Source of the DNA: Pseudophaeobacter sp. EL27
GTDB lineage: Bacteria > Pseudomonadota > Alphaproteobacteria > Rhodobacterales > Rhodobacteraceae
DNA length: 64,000 nt
Reading direction: 5' to 3'
NCBI RefSeq assembly: GCF_900313025.1
Contig: NZ_OMPQ01000008.1
Span: 289,432 to 353,431 of the forward strand
Shown here piece by piece: positions 26,909 through 35,542 of the stretch. The position numbers were made by a program, and so were the translations under genes. How positions within the stretch are numbered: the first letter of the stretch is position 1; every line of letters starts with the position of its first letter. Below the pieces are notes generated by a model, which was not told the origin of the DNA, ran no database searches, and saw only the letters and a list, made by a program, of their open reading frames with translations.

Positions 26909-27829
26909 ATGAAACGGCGCCTGATCGATATTGTCTCTCTTGATGCGCTGCGCGTGTTTGACTGTACGGCCCGACTGATGAGCTTTTCGGCTGCGGCGCG
27001 GGAATTGTCGGTCACGCAGGCAGCTGTCAGCAGGCGGATCAAACACCTGGAAGACATGCTGGGGTTTACCCTCTACTCCCGCAACGGACGGCAGTTGACC
27101 CTGACGCCCAAGGGAGAGCGGTTGTTTCTGCGGGTGCAGGCTTCGTTAGAGTATCTGGGCAGTGAACTGGACGAGTTGACCGCAACTCAAACCCACACGA
27201 CCCTGTCAATTTCCGCCTCAGCGGCGATTTCACATCTGTGGTTGGGCCAGCGCCTGCAACGCTTCAATGAAAAATTTCCCGAGATCTCGGTTCGGTTGAC
27301 CACCACCGACAATCTGAGTGAGTTGGCACAATCCGATAGCGAACTGGCAATCGTGTTTTCCAAGGGGACACACCCGGATTGGAAGCTCTCGCCACTGTTG
27401 AGCGAGGAGCTGATCCCGGTGGCATCCCCCGATTTTCTACAGAGATCAGGGATCAAGGATCGCCCCGCCAACCTATGTGCCAGTGACCTTTTGAGGCTGG
27501 CTCTGTATGACTACGGCCGATCCGGCGTAAACAGTGTGACCCTGCTGGATTGGTTTGAATGGGCCGGTGTTGATCCCGCCGGTTTGTCGCCGCGGATCGT
27601 GTTTTCCGACTACATCCTGGCGGTGGATGCTGCCGTCAGAGGCGATGGGGTCATTTTGGGCAGCCGCGCCTTGCTACAGGCCCATTTGAACAGCGGCACG
27701 CTGGTAGAGCTTACGGACAATGCGCTGGTCACGGGTTTTGGGTATTACCTGGGCCTGCCGCGTCATGTCACAACCGGACAATCGGCTGAAAATCTCGCCA
27801 GCTTTTTAGTGGGTTCTGTTTCATCATAA
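26909..27829 (+). CDS. LysR-family regulator between the two sulfatase genes
   Basis: This 306-residue protein starts at ATG 26909, preceded by TAGGAG two bases upstream; a TTG at 26873 would add 12 residues without a better site. HTH: SLDALRVFDCTARLMSFSAA with LSVTQAAVSRRIKHLEDMLG; effector domain from about residue 90. The GcvA-like wing (YSRNGRQLTLTPKGERL) is present. It follows the first sulfatase by 41 bases on the same strand and precedes the FGE/sulfatase pair, so it could be autoregulated within the cluster. Confidence 0.88.
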   Translation: MKRRLIDIVSLDALRVFDCTARLMSFSAAARELSVTQAAVSRRIKHLEDMLGFTLYSRNGRQLTLTPKGERLFLRVQASLEYLGSELDELTATQTHTTLSISASAAISHLWLGQRLQRFNEKFPEISVRLTTTDNLSELAQSDSELAIVFSKGTHPDWKLSPLLSEELIPVASPDFLQRSGIKDRPANLCASDLLRLALYDYGRSGVNSVTLLDWFEWAGVDPAGLSPRIVFSDYILAVDAAVRGDGVILGSRALLQAHLNSGTLVELTDNALVTGFGYYLGLPRHVTTGQSAENLASFLVGSVSS

Positions 27830-27899
27830 TATTTTGTGCAGGGAAAAGTTGAGATTTTCGTGGATTTGGTTACTGGGTTACCGGTGCTACACATGAGAA

Positions 27900-28763
27900 A
27901 TGACAGGATTTTCCAATACAGCCTCGCTTGACTGCGTCTCTTTGAAAGGCGGCCGGTTCCGCATGGGGGCCAAACGCAGCTGCCAGAAAGATGACGGCGA
28001 AGAACCCGTACGCAGTATCTCAGTCTCCGGTTTTGGGATGACCCCTGGCACGATCACCAATGCGCAGTATCAGCGGTTCATCGACGAAACCGGCCATGTC
28101 TCAACGGCAGAGGGTTTTGGCTGGTCCTTTGTGTTTGATCCAACAGAGGCTGAGCTGGAAAGATCAGGGTCATGGTGGCGCAAAACCGAAGGCGCCTGCT
28201 GGCGGGCCCCCACCGGGCCGGGATCAGACGTTACAGGTAAAGAAACCCATCCGGTTGTTCATGTCTCATGGCACGATGCCGTTGCATATGCCGACTGGGC
28301 CGGTGGACGTCTGGCAACCGAAGCCGAATGGGAATTCGCCGCCAGAGGCGGGCTTGATCAGAAACGCTACCCCTGGGGCGATGCCTCACCTGTGGACAGC
28401 TTTCGATGCAATATCTGGCGCGGCAAATTCCCTCGCGAAAACACGGCCGCCGATGGCTATGCTGGCACCTGCCCGGTGGATGCGTTCAAGCCCAATCGCT
28501 TGGGTCTGTACAATATGGTTGGCAATGTCTGGGAATGGACTGCCGACTGGTTCAGCCGTGACTTCCATATCCTGAGCCGATCAGATCGGGAGCCAAAGGG
28601 GCCACCCTTTGGCGAAGGCAAGGTCCTGAAAGGTGGCTCGCATCTGTGCCACAAATCCTATTGCGCGCGTTACCGGGTTTCGGCCCGTAGCGCTTCCGCC
28701 CCTGACATGACCACCGGACATATCGGTTTCCGGGTGGTGTTTGATAAAAAGGACCCCGTCTGA
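27900..28763 (+). CDS. Formylglycine-generating enzyme (sulfatase-activating)
   Basis: This 287-residue FGE-sulfatase domain protein retains both copper-binding catalytic cysteines: Cys250 and Cys255 in SHLCHKSYCARYR, the same spacing of five as human SUMF1 (336/341). VVHVSWHDAVAYADWAGGRL with TEAEWEFAARGG and NMVGNVWEWTADWF are further family blocks. It oxidises the cysteine of CxPxR sulfatases to formylglycine with oxygen. Its stop overlaps the next sulfatase start (TGATG), so enzyme and client are made together. Many FGE-like proteins lack the cysteines; here function is well supported. Confidence 0.93.
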   Translation: MTGFSNTASLDCVSLKGGRFRMGAKRSCQKDDGEEPVRSISVSGFGMTPGTITNAQYQRFIDETGHVSTAEGFGWSFVFDPTEAELERSGSWWRKTEGACWRAPTGPGSDVTGKETHPVVHVSWHDAVAYADWAGGRLATEAEWEFAARGGLDQKRYPWGDASPVDSFRCNIWRGKFPRENTAADGYAGTCPVDAFKPNRLGLYNMVGNVWEWTADWFSRDFHILSRSDREPKGPPFGEGKVLKGGSHLCHKSYCARYRVSARSASAPDMTTGHIGFRVVFDKKDPV

Positions 28764-30322
28764 TGAAAGCCATTGTTGTCATGTTCGACACCCTCAGCCG
28801 CCATTTTTTGCCGAGCTACGGGAACGACTGGGTGCATGCCCCCAACTTCCAGCGTCTTTCAGACCGCGCCGTGACATTTGATACCTCCTATGTCTGCTCC
28901 ATGCCCTGCATGCCGGCGCGCCGAGACTGGCACACGGGCCGTCCGAATTTTCTGCATCGCAGCTGGGGTCCGCTGGAGCCCTTCGACGACAGCATGCCCA
29001 AAATGCTAAGCGACGCAGGGGTCCACACCCATTTGACCACTGACCACAATCACTATTTTGAAGATGGCGGTCTGAACTACCATACCCATTACACAACTTG
29101 GCAATACTGGCGCGGACAGGAAGGTGACCCCTGGATCGGTGACCTGAATGAGCCCCAAATTCCCAAAGGCGCCTTTGGGAAAAACGGCATCTATTCTGAA
29201 GAAAAGGTTTTCGAAGACTACCGAAAAGTCTTTCCTGAAGAAAGCGATGCATCCATGGATCGGCTGCGATACCTGACCCGACAGGATTGGGTCAACCGCG
29301 GCTTCATGAATGTTGAGGAGAACCAGCCGCAAGCGCTGACCTTCAAAGCAGGACTGGATTTCATCGATAGGAATGCAGATCACGACAACTGGATGCTGCA
29401 TATCGAAACCTTTGACCCACACGAGCCCTTTTATACGCTGGACCGTTATAAGGAACTCTACCAAGAGCACCACGATGCTTATGACGGGCCCTTCTTTGAC
29501 TGGCCAATGTACGCGCGGACCAATGATCATCCGGAAGAAAACAAACATCTGCGCGTCGAATATGCTGCGCTTGTGAGCATGTGCGACGAATATCTGGGCA
29601 AGGTCATGGATATGATGGATGCCAAGGGTCTGTGGGACGACACCATGCTGATTGTTTGGACGGACCACGGCTTTCTTCTGGGTGAGCACGACTGGTGGGG
29701 CAAGATGTCGATGCCTATGTACCAGGAAATTGCCCACACACCGTTCTTCATCTGGGATCCACGTGTTGGCATTTCCGGTGAGAGACGCCAATCCCTTGTA
29801 CAACCCTCAATTGACCTCGCGCCAACCCTGCTCAATTTCTTTGGCCTTCAGCCCACCAAAGACATGACGGGGCAGGATCTGGCGTGTGTTATCGCCAGCG
29901 ATACGCCAGTAAGGGAGGCCGCAATTTTTGGGATGCATGGCGCGCATGTGAACATCACCGATGGGCGATATGTTTACATGCGCGCTCCGCAAAATCCCGA
30001 GAACAAGCCGCTTTACCAATACACCCTCATGCCAACCCATATGCGGGCGCATTTCGCGGTTGAGGATTTCTACGACCTCCAGGTAGCCGAGCCTTTTGAT
30101 TTTCAAAAGGGTGCCAAAACCATGAAGATCGAAAACGTCACCTGGGTCGCGCGGGATCGGCAGTTTGATACCATGCTGTGGGATACACAGGAAAACCCAA
30201 GCCAAACGGTGGGGTTAGTGAGCTTTGAGGTGGAAGAGTGCCTTAAGAGCCAGATGATTGAGTTGATGAAAAACATCGACGCCCCGAGCGAGCAATTTGT
30301 AAGGCTGGGTCTTGACGCATAG
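28763..30322 (+). CDS. Second type I sulfatase, cysteine type
   Basis: This 519-residue protein has Asp9 in MFDTLSRHFLPSYG and signature CMPARRDWHTG, giving Cys49 as the formylglycine site. HIETFDPHEPF and WTDHGFLLGEHDWWGK supply further active-site His and Asp residues. It belongs to a different sulfatase subfamily from the neighbour at 25260 (single Asp, N-sulfoglucosamine-sulfohydrolase/phosphonate-hydrolase-like architecture). It has no signal peptide and is translationally coupled to FGE. Two unlike sulfatases in one cluster point to a substrate with more than one sulfate, or to two related substrates. Confidence 0.9.
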   Translation: MKAIVVMFDTLSRHFLPSYGNDWVHAPNFQRLSDRAVTFDTSYVCSMPCMPARRDWHTGRPNFLHRSWGPLEPFDDSMPKMLSDAGVHTHLTTDHNHYFEDGGLNYHTHYTTWQYWRGQEGDPWIGDLNEPQIPKGAFGKNGIYSEEKVFEDYRKVFPEESDASMDRLRYLTRQDWVNRGFMNVEENQPQALTFKAGLDFIDRNADHDNWMLHIETFDPHEPFYTLDRYKELYQEHHDAYDGPFFDWPMYARTNDHPEENKHLRVEYAALVSMCDEYLGKVMDMMDAKGLWDDTMLIVWTDHGFLLGEHDWWGKMSMPMYQEIAHTPFFIWDPRVGISGERRQSLVQPSIDLAPTLLNFFGLQPTKDMTGQDLACVIASDTPVREAAIFGMHGAHVNITDGRYVYMRAPQNPENKPLYQYTLMPTHMRAHFAVEDFYDLQVAEPFDFQKGAKTMKIENVTWVARDRQFDTMLWDTQENPSQTVGLVSFEVEECLKSQMIELMKNIDAPSEQFVRLGLDA

Positions 30323-30770
30323 AGCGGTTCTCTAATTTGATCGGTGGACATCGAAGGAGGCACGTTGGTTCAGGACCAGGCAACCGCCCTAGGTTCGTCA
30401 GCCGATCCACTAAGCGGATGATCGACCTCAAGAGGCTAGGTTTTCCACCACCCCAGCCAGTACTTCCTAACATGATCTAGGTAGGACATTTCTGGCTCAG
30501 AGGGGTTCAGAATGCCCCTTCTGCCCCCACCAGCATGTGACTCTATCAGGTTCCCTAACGGGGCTCTGAAGTGGATCTGAGACATCGTGGGCCAAGGATT
30601 CAAGCCCTCCAGGAGCTCGTTTTCAACCTGCTCCGAGACCTGTGATGGTGTCTGACCCAGCCTTTCCTTCATCTCTACTAGTCAGTCATGACATATTGCC
30701 CCCGATGCTAGGGGAGAGATCGCCTACACTGAGCACAAAAGAGCACCAGCGCAGTCGGCGCCGCCTGCAC
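30323..30770. other. Intergenic region containing decayed element A
   Basis: About 450 bases between the sulfatase and the cobalt transporter end. The central part (30432-30613) is a decayed repeat with a relative at 49541. The remainder shows no gene. Confidence 0.5.
30432..30613 (-). repeat. Decayed dispersed element, copy A
   Basis: The reverse strand resembles positions 49541-49727 of the forward strand. Shared blocks include CTAACATGATCTAG, GGTTCAGAATGCCCCT, CCCCCACCAG and CAAGCC. Translation of the two gives matching ends: LIESHAGGG, RGILN and LDHVRKYWLGWW here; LIEAHTGGG, RGILN and LDHVSKYWLRW in the other. It is therefore probably the 3' end of a lost, once-coding mobile gene. The protein family is not recognised. 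Confidence 0.55.
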
Positions 30771-31421
30771 TCAGGTTCGTTCGAGACGCCGCCCAACCAG
30801 CTGGTAACCTCCCGGTGCCAGTTTGGCACGAAACTCAGGGTCATGGCTGACCAGCAAGATCGCCTGATCAAGCCCGGTCAGGATCTCGGTGAGCCGCGCA
30901 TAATTGTCGGGGTCCAGCGCATTTGTGGGCTCATCTAGGATCAGAACCTCGGGCTCCATGGCCAGAACGGTAGCCAGAGTGACCAGGCGCTTTTCGCCAC
31001 CCGACAGCTTATGCGTCACCCGGTCCCGCAGATGCACGAGATCCAGACGGGACAGCACCCTGTCGACAATCGCAAGTGCTTCGGCCTTGGATTTTCCCAG
31101 GTTCAGCGGGCCAAAGGCCACGTCTTCGGCAACGGTGGGGCAGAACAACTGGTCATCGGCATCTTGAAACACGAAGCCAACCCGCCGGCGCATGTCGTGG
31201 AAATCGGCCTCGGCCAGGCAGGGTTTGCCAAAGGCGGTGACGCTGCCGCTGGTCGGCGTCAAAAGCCCCATGATGATCTTCAGCAGGGTCGACTTTCCCG
31301 CACCGTTAGGGCCGATGAGCGATAGACGCTCGCCGGGCTGCAACTGCATCGTGGCCCCCTCGAGCACGGGGTCAAGGCCAGGGTAGCCAAAATGAATGTC
31401 TTGCAGATCAAGAAGTGGCAT
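30771..31421 (-). CDS. cbiO: Cobalt ECF transporter ATPase
   Basis: This 216-residue ATPase has Walker A GPNGAGKST, Q-loop FQDADDQLF (typical of ECF ATPases), signature HKLSGGEKRLVTLA, Walker B VLILDEP and SHDPEF. At 216 residues it is short, because CbiO proteins often have a C-terminal extension. Its start overlaps the cbiQ stop by 14 bases. It is last of the five-gene operon read leftward from a cobalamin riboswitch, which favours cobalt over nickel. Confidence 0.9.
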   Translation of the reverse strand: MPLLDLQDIHFGYPGLDPVLEGATMQLQPGERLSLIGPNGAGKSTLLKIIMGLLTPTSGSVTAFGKPCLAEADFHDMRRRVGFVFQDADDQLFCPTVAEDVAFGPLNLGKSKAEALAIVDRVLSRLDLVHLRDRVTHKLSGGEKRLVTLATVLAMEPEVLILDEPTNALDPDNYARLTEILTGLDQAILLVSHDPEFRAKLAPGGYQLVGRRLERT

Positions 31422-32196
31422 AGTGCACCTCGGCCCAGATCAGGGTGGCAAGAGCTGCGCCCAGGGTCAGAGCAAAGAGCAGATCGGCGCGCCGCAACTG
31501 AAAGGCTTCCAGCAGGATGATGCGACCGGAAAACCCCCGGCATTTCATCGCCGCCAGGATACGTTCAGAGCGTTCAATCGCCCGCACCAGCATCATGCCG
31601 ATCAGATAGCCATAGCTGCGGTAGGTGTGCCAGTTGGTGCCAGGGCGAAAGCCGCGCAGCTTCATCGAGGTGCGCAGGCGTTGGTATTCTTCGCGCAATA
31701 CGTCGATGTAGCGAATGGTGAACATCATCAGATGCACCAGCCGCTCAGGCGTTTTCAGCGCAAACAGGGCATGTCCCATGGTGACGGGCTCCATGGTGCC
31801 AACCAGGGTCATCACCGCCAGGATAACCGCATTGGCCGTAAGCGCGATCTCAACCGCGCGCCACAGGCCTTGCCAGCTGGCCTCGAGCCCCCAGAGCGAA
31901 AACATCGCATCACCGGGCATGGTAAAGGGCAAAAGCAGCAGCATGAAGATGATGAAACTGTCCATCATTGCCATGCGTTTCAGTGTTTTGCGTGGGGGAA
32001 GGCCGGACAGCGCCAATAGCGACAGCGACAGACCTAAGGCAGAGGTCAGAACCCATAGATTGCTGAGCCCGACCACCACCACGGCGTAGAGCGCCGTCAT
32101 CACGATACGCATACGCGGATCCAGCGTGGAAACCTTGGCACGCATCCCGGCAAAGCCGCTGAGGGAGTCGTTTTCACCTGTCAGCACATAGGTCAT
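31408..32196 (-). CDS. cbiQ: Cobalt ECF transporter T component
   Basis: This 262-residue membrane protein has about five to six helices. SLSGFAGMRAKVSTLDPRMR at the start and the coupling motifs EEYQRLRTSMKLRGF and SERILAAMKCRGF (paired A-R-G helices that dock onto the ATPase) are the CbiQ hallmarks. It overlaps cbiL (ATGA) and cbiO. It transmits ATP hydrolysis to the CbiM substrate component. Confidence 0.92.
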   Translation of the reverse strand: MTYVLTGENDSLSGFAGMRAKVSTLDPRMRIVMTALYAVVVVGLSNLWVLTSALGLSLSLLALSGLPPRKTLKRMAMMDSFIIFMLLLLPFTMPGDAMFSLWGLEASWQGLWRAVEIALTANAVILAVMTLVGTMEPVTMGHALFALKTPERLVHLMMFTIRYIDVLREEYQRLRTSMKLRGFRPGTNWHTYRSYGYLIGMMLVRAIERSERILAAMKCRGFSGRIILLEAFQLRRADLLFALTLGAALATLIWAEVHYATS

Positions 32197-32771
32197 GTGT
32201 TGTTGTCCATCTTGCGGCGGGCAGCGATGTAAAAGCCGAGACCAAAGAGGCCAAAAATATAACCAATACCCCCCAGAACAGACTGGAAGTTGGATTTGTT
32301 CTTAAAGGCAGTCAATTCCTGGCGCAGAGGTCGCAGCTCGTTGCGGATCATGGTGGCCAGCTCGGCGCGGGATTGATCAGACAGGGCTGTGTCGGCTGAA
32401 ACCGTTGCCGCTTGCCCTGAGGCGCTGGCAGCCGGGGTGGCGATGCTTTGACCCAGCAGTTCCGCCACCTCATTGGCCGCCATCTGCACCTCGGCCACAT
32501 GGCCGGCACCAAGATCGCCGCGAAAGATATGCGTCACGGGCTCTTTGGGTGTGAACAGGAAAAATCCATCAGCATCGGTCCGGGTTTCGCCCAATTTGGT
32601 GCCCGCCTCGTCAAAGACCTCGATCAGCAGGTCGACCGCCATGTCGCCATTGGAAAAACCGACCTCGCCTTCGATATCGGTACCTGAGGGGAAGACCGAA
32701 GAAATCACATTATGAGCCAGCGCGGGAAGCGGAGCCAGCAAGGCCAGGCTCAGGACAATGGAGCGGATCAT
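32193..32771 (-). CDS. cbiL: Cobalt transporter accessory protein (CbiL/NikL type)
   Basis: This 192-residue protein has a signal peptide (cleavage near LPALAHN, leaving an N-terminal His-Asn), a beta-sandwich region (GEVGFSNGDMAVDLLIEVFD, DADGFFLFTPKEPVTH) and a C-terminal membrane anchor (VLGGIGYIFGLFGLGFYIAA) followed by positive residues. This architecture is that of the membrane-anchored carboxypeptidase-regulatory-like subunits of alphaproteobacterial Co/Ni ECF systems. It overlaps cbiM and cbiQ by four bases each. Confidence 0.8.
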   Translation of the reverse strand: MIRSIVLSLALLAPLPALAHNVISSVFPSGTDIEGEVGFSNGDMAVDLLIEVFDEAGTKLGETRTDADGFFLFTPKEPVTHIFRGDLGAGHVAEVQMAANEVAELLGQSIATPAASASGQAATVSADTALSDQSRAELATMIRNELRPLRQELTAFKNKSNFQSVLGGIGYIFGLFGLGFYIAARRKMDNNT

Positions 32772-33385
32772 GCCAGGCGTCCTTTTGTGTCGATGAACAG
32801 TTCCGGCTTGACCCGTCGGGCCAGGAAAATGGCGGCCGCAGAGAGCAGCCCTTCGATCACCATCACCGGGATATGGGAGAAAAACACCAGTTTGGCTGCC
32901 AGGGTGAATTCATCCCCCGACAACATCAGCGATACCGCCACGGCCAAAGTGGTCAGTGCAATCGCCATTGCGCCACCAATGCCACCCCAGATTGCCCCCT
33001 GCAGTGGCGAACCACGCGCCACCAAAGGACGGAAAGCCAGACCGACCAATACGGCCGGCAGGGCGATATTGACAGCATTGACGCCCAATACGGTGAGACC
33101 GCCAAAGCCAAAGAACACCGCCTGCAAAAGCAACCCGACAAAGAGCGCAGGGAAGGCCGCCCAGCCCAGCACCAGCCCGGCCAACCCGTTCAGGATCAGA
33201 TGCACTGAACTGGGACCGACCGGCACATGGATCAGCGAGGCGACAAAGAAACTGGCGGAGAGAACACCTGCCGCAGGAATACGCTCCAGCGGCAGGCTGC
33301 GCAGCCCCATGGCGATACCGCCGACAGCGGCAACCGCGCCAGCGATCACAACCGGGTTCGACAATGCGCCATCTACGATATGCAT
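32768..33385 (-). CDS. cbiM: Cobalt ECF transporter substrate-binding component
   Basis: This 205-residue membrane protein begins MHIVDGALSNPVV. The N-terminal Met-His, with the amino terminus, forms the metal site in CbiM/NikM, and the start is fixed by it. HVPVGPSSVHLILNGLAGLVLG (around residues 53-74) is the second conserved metal-site region. About six helices. It lies ten bases after cbiK and is translationally coupled to cbiL. Nickel cannot be excluded from the protein alone; the riboswitch decides for cobalt. Confidence 0.93.
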   Translation of the reverse strand: MHIVDGALSNPVVIAGAVAAVGGIAMGLRSLPLERIPAAGVLSASFFVASLIHVPVGPSSVHLILNGLAGLVLGWAAFPALFVGLLLQAVFFGFGGLTVLGVNAVNIALPAVLVGLAFRPLVARGSPLQGAIWGGIGGAMAIALTTLAVAVSLMLSGDEFTLAAKLVFFSHIPVMVIEGLLSAAAIFLARRVKPELFIDTKGRLA

Positions 33386-33395
33386 GGGGTCAGCC

Positions 33396-34193
33396 TCACT
33401 TCAGATCAGTGGCTTCGATCCAGATCACCGCATCCTGGCTGAGTTCCTTGCCCTCATGCTCGGTTGCAGGTCCGGACCCCAGAGCTGCAAAGCCCCAGTA
33501 TCCTGCCTTGGGAATGCCAAAGGTAAAGACGCCATTGGCATCCGAGATGGCAACAATCGCGCCGCCTGGCATTTCTCCGGTGGTGGGATCTGTGGTGGCA
33601 AAGGTTTCGAGATCAGGCTCTGATGCCATGAATTCAATCTCGATTTCAGCGCCTGCGACAGGCTTGCCATCGGCCAGAACCTGACCCGAGAAGGTGGAGC
33701 CAACAATGACGTTATAGGGCTTGTTCAGCGGCAGGATCTCGGTTGGCAGCCCCACTGGCTGGTCCCAATCGGTGGGCAGCGTGTTGCGGTTCAGAACAGA
33801 TTTGGTGATCTGCTGAATGTAGATGTCTTCGCTTTCCTCATAATAGGGCGCGGGAACAGTGACCACGACATAGTCACCCGAACGCTTGACCGGAATCGAA
33901 GCGGTATAGGCCGCGGACTCATTTTCCGCACCCTTGAAGGTGGCTGGCTGCAGGCGATCAGACAGGTCGGTCTTTTCGCCATTGTGGATCATGTAGAACT
34001 CTTCCGGCTTGCCCATATCCATGGCGTGGCCATTGGCCATGGGGTGCCAAAAAATCAGACCAACCGGCACATCGCCGGGGCGTTCGATCAGTGAGCTATC
34101 GGTGTAGTGCAACAGGAAGTGCGCTGAAGCCGCAACCGGGCTCAGCAATGTTGCAGAGGTGGCCAGCAGAGCGGCCAGGGATTTAAATTTCAT
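33396..34193 (-). CDS. cbiK: Periplasmic DUF4198-type metal transporter accessory protein (CbiK/NikK)
   Basis: From ATG 34193 (GAGGACGAC just upstream), the product has 265 residues. A signal peptide ends near SPVAASAHF, so mature protein begins at or just before a His (AHFLLHYTDSSL). Further His/Met residues follow in FWHPMANGHAMDMGKPEEF, which suits metal binding. The DUF4198 beta-sandwich ends with DANGVFTFGIPKAGYWGF. It is first in the riboswitch-controlled operon and probably delivers or buffers cobalt for CbiM. Confidence 0.85.
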   Translation of the reverse strand: MKFKSLAALLATSATLLSPVAASAHFLLHYTDSSLIERPGDVPVGLIFWHPMANGHAMDMGKPEEFYMIHNGEKTDLSDRLQPATFKGAENESAAYTASIPVKRSGDYVVVTVPAPYYEESEDIYIQQITKSVLNRNTLPTDWDQPVGLPTEILPLNKPYNVIVGSTFSGQVLADGKPVAGAEIEIEFMASEPDLETFATTDPTTGEMPGGAIVAISDANGVFTFGIPKAGYWGFAALGSGPATEHEGKELSQDAVIWIEATDLK

Positions 34194-34320
34194 GTCGTCC
34201 TCATTCGACGATACAGGCATGCCTGCGATCAGGAATGAACAACGGGGAGTAGTGGCACAGGATCGGCAGATAGCCAAACGCGCCAGACGCGCACCCCGGC
34301 GTCCGGTGGAAAAGGGTCAA

Positions 34321-34338
34321 AACTCCGCAAACGGAGTC
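34321..34338 (-). terminator. Attenuator hairpin after the second cobalamin riboswitch
   Basis: On the reverse strand, ACTCCG-TTTG-CGGAGT is followed by TTTGACCCTTTT, 15-30 bases after the B12 box and about 130 bases before cbiK. This looks like the transcriptional expression platform of the riboswitch. Confidence 0.6.
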
Positions 34339-34351
34339 TCAATCCTTGTGT

Positions 34352-34520
34352 CCGGCAGGTCTCCTGACTCGCGGGTCATTGGTCAGCTGGCCTTCCCGGG
34401 AATGTCCCAGTGGCTTGTTCAGCGTCACTCACCGCTCACAGTTGCGGGGGCAGTCACGGATTTGGTCCCTTTTGGGTACGCCTCACCGTGTTCCCTATTG
34501 CTTCCGCTGTGCATTGAAAC
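34352..34520 (-). ncRNA. Cobalamin riboswitch of the cobalt transporter operon
   Basis: Read on the reverse strand, the blocks GACTGCCCCCGCAACTGT, GAGCGG, AGCCACTG, GGGAAGG, and CGCGAGTCAGGAGACCTGCC appear in the correct order, as in the riboswitch at 13742. It precedes cbiK and so represses cobalt uptake when B12 is plentiful. The two riboswitches in the window share the core but differ in peripheral stems and in the downstream platform. Confidence 0.93.
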
Positions 34521-34746
34521 ACGCACGGAACCGATCACTCTGGTTCAATGACAAAACGGGAAATACGAGTCAAGCGCCATGATGGCCTTTTAGTCTGTCA
34601 TGAGGCATGGGCTTTTATCCCAGCAGTTTCCAGATACCGTTCAACAGATCGGCGGGTTGCGCCGGTTTCATCAGCGGATGCCTTCTGGCTGCAATCCCGT
34701 TCCACGCGGGGTGGCTTCGCTTGCGTAGTGGCGCCTTAACAACCAA

Positions 34747-34938
34747 GTGTGGCCCTTCAAGTACGCGTATTTCATGACGCTGGCGGAGCTTTCCAAGAAG
34801 TACGGCGTCCACGCCATCCAGATCGGGAGGTGGAAGTGTGCAGCGATAGAAAATATGGCGACGGCTTTTATGCGCCGAGGTGCTGCACCCAAGCAGGTGA
34901 GCGCGGCAGAAGTCGACAAGCTGCTGACGCTGACCTGA
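34747..34938 (+). pseudogene. IS3-family transposase OrfA fragment
   Basis: The encoded sequence LAELSKKYGVHAIQIGRWKC followed by AAIENMATAF and QVSAAEVDKLL is the helix-turn-helix segment of IS3-family OrfA proteins. The N-terminal part is shortened (FK is followed almost directly by TLAEL) and the frame closes after EVDKLL, where intact proteins continue with the leucine zipper. It is a decayed fragment, convergent with the OrfB pseudogene. Confidence 0.75.
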
Positions 34939-35065
34939 TCCATTTGGTCCTATGAGCCGAAGGGCGAGAGCGCCGAGTCGACAACGTGAACCTGATCACA
35001 TCCTGACGCCTGCCAAGCCAAGTCCAGCGTGTCAGTCACGTCTTCGCCCTCATGTTTGTGCAGAG

Positions 35066-35116
35066 TTTTCACTCTCTCAGGACATTGCTGCGCAATACCC
35101 TGCCGGGCAGAGGAGC
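35066..35116 (-). repeat. Micro-insertion of type 2 (copy 1) in the OrfB pseudogene
   Basis: Between SRYI and the expected KLCTTM-type sequence lie 51 bases where intact genes have about 11 (net gain near 40). The core on the reverse strand is CCGGCA, a stem GGGTATTGC/GCAATGTCC with loop GCA, and then TGAGAG. It resembles the reverse complement of the segment at 35543-35583. Confidence 0.55.
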
Positions 35117-35141
35117 TGATGTAGCGACTGTAATCGTCGAG

Positions 35142-35185
35142 GAATGAGACCCTGTCCGCCATCAGTCCGAGGACACTGGACGAAG
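35142..35185 (-). repeat. Micro-insertion of type 1 (copy 1) in the OrfB pseudogene
   Basis: Between GWGWFYLS and LDDYSRYI there are 44 bases where intact IS3 genes carry about six (two codons). The segment includes TGTCCTCGGA, ATGGCGGA and GGTCTCATT, and matches the insert at 48923-48966 in 36 of 44 positions. Confidence 0.7.
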
Positions 35186-35542
35186 GCTGAGATAGAACCA
35201 GCCCCACCCCAGAATCTTGATGTAGGTAAAGTCGGTCTGCCAGAGTTGATTGATGGCAATGGTTTTGTCTTTGAACTCGCTTGCTGCCTTGACCATAAGG
35301 AAGGCCGGGCTAGTGATCAAGTCATGCGCTTTCAGAACCCAATACACCGAAGCTTCTGATACAAAGTCACTTTCTGTATCCATGAACGTCACTGCGAGTT
35401 CACGCGGCGACAGCTCTGTTTCCTTCAATGCCAGCTTCACGACTCTGCGCTGCACCTAGTCACGGTTGAGGCTTCAGACATCCTTTGGCTTGGAAGCTTA
35501 ATCCTCAGGGCCAGCCTCGCCACGCTGCAGATACCGATCATA

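Noticed and set aside
30771-34193. Nickel rather than cobalt transport by the ECF system
   Set aside because: The proteins alone do not decide, but a cobalamin riboswitch controls the operon and no urease or hydrogenase genes are nearby, so cobalt is preferred.
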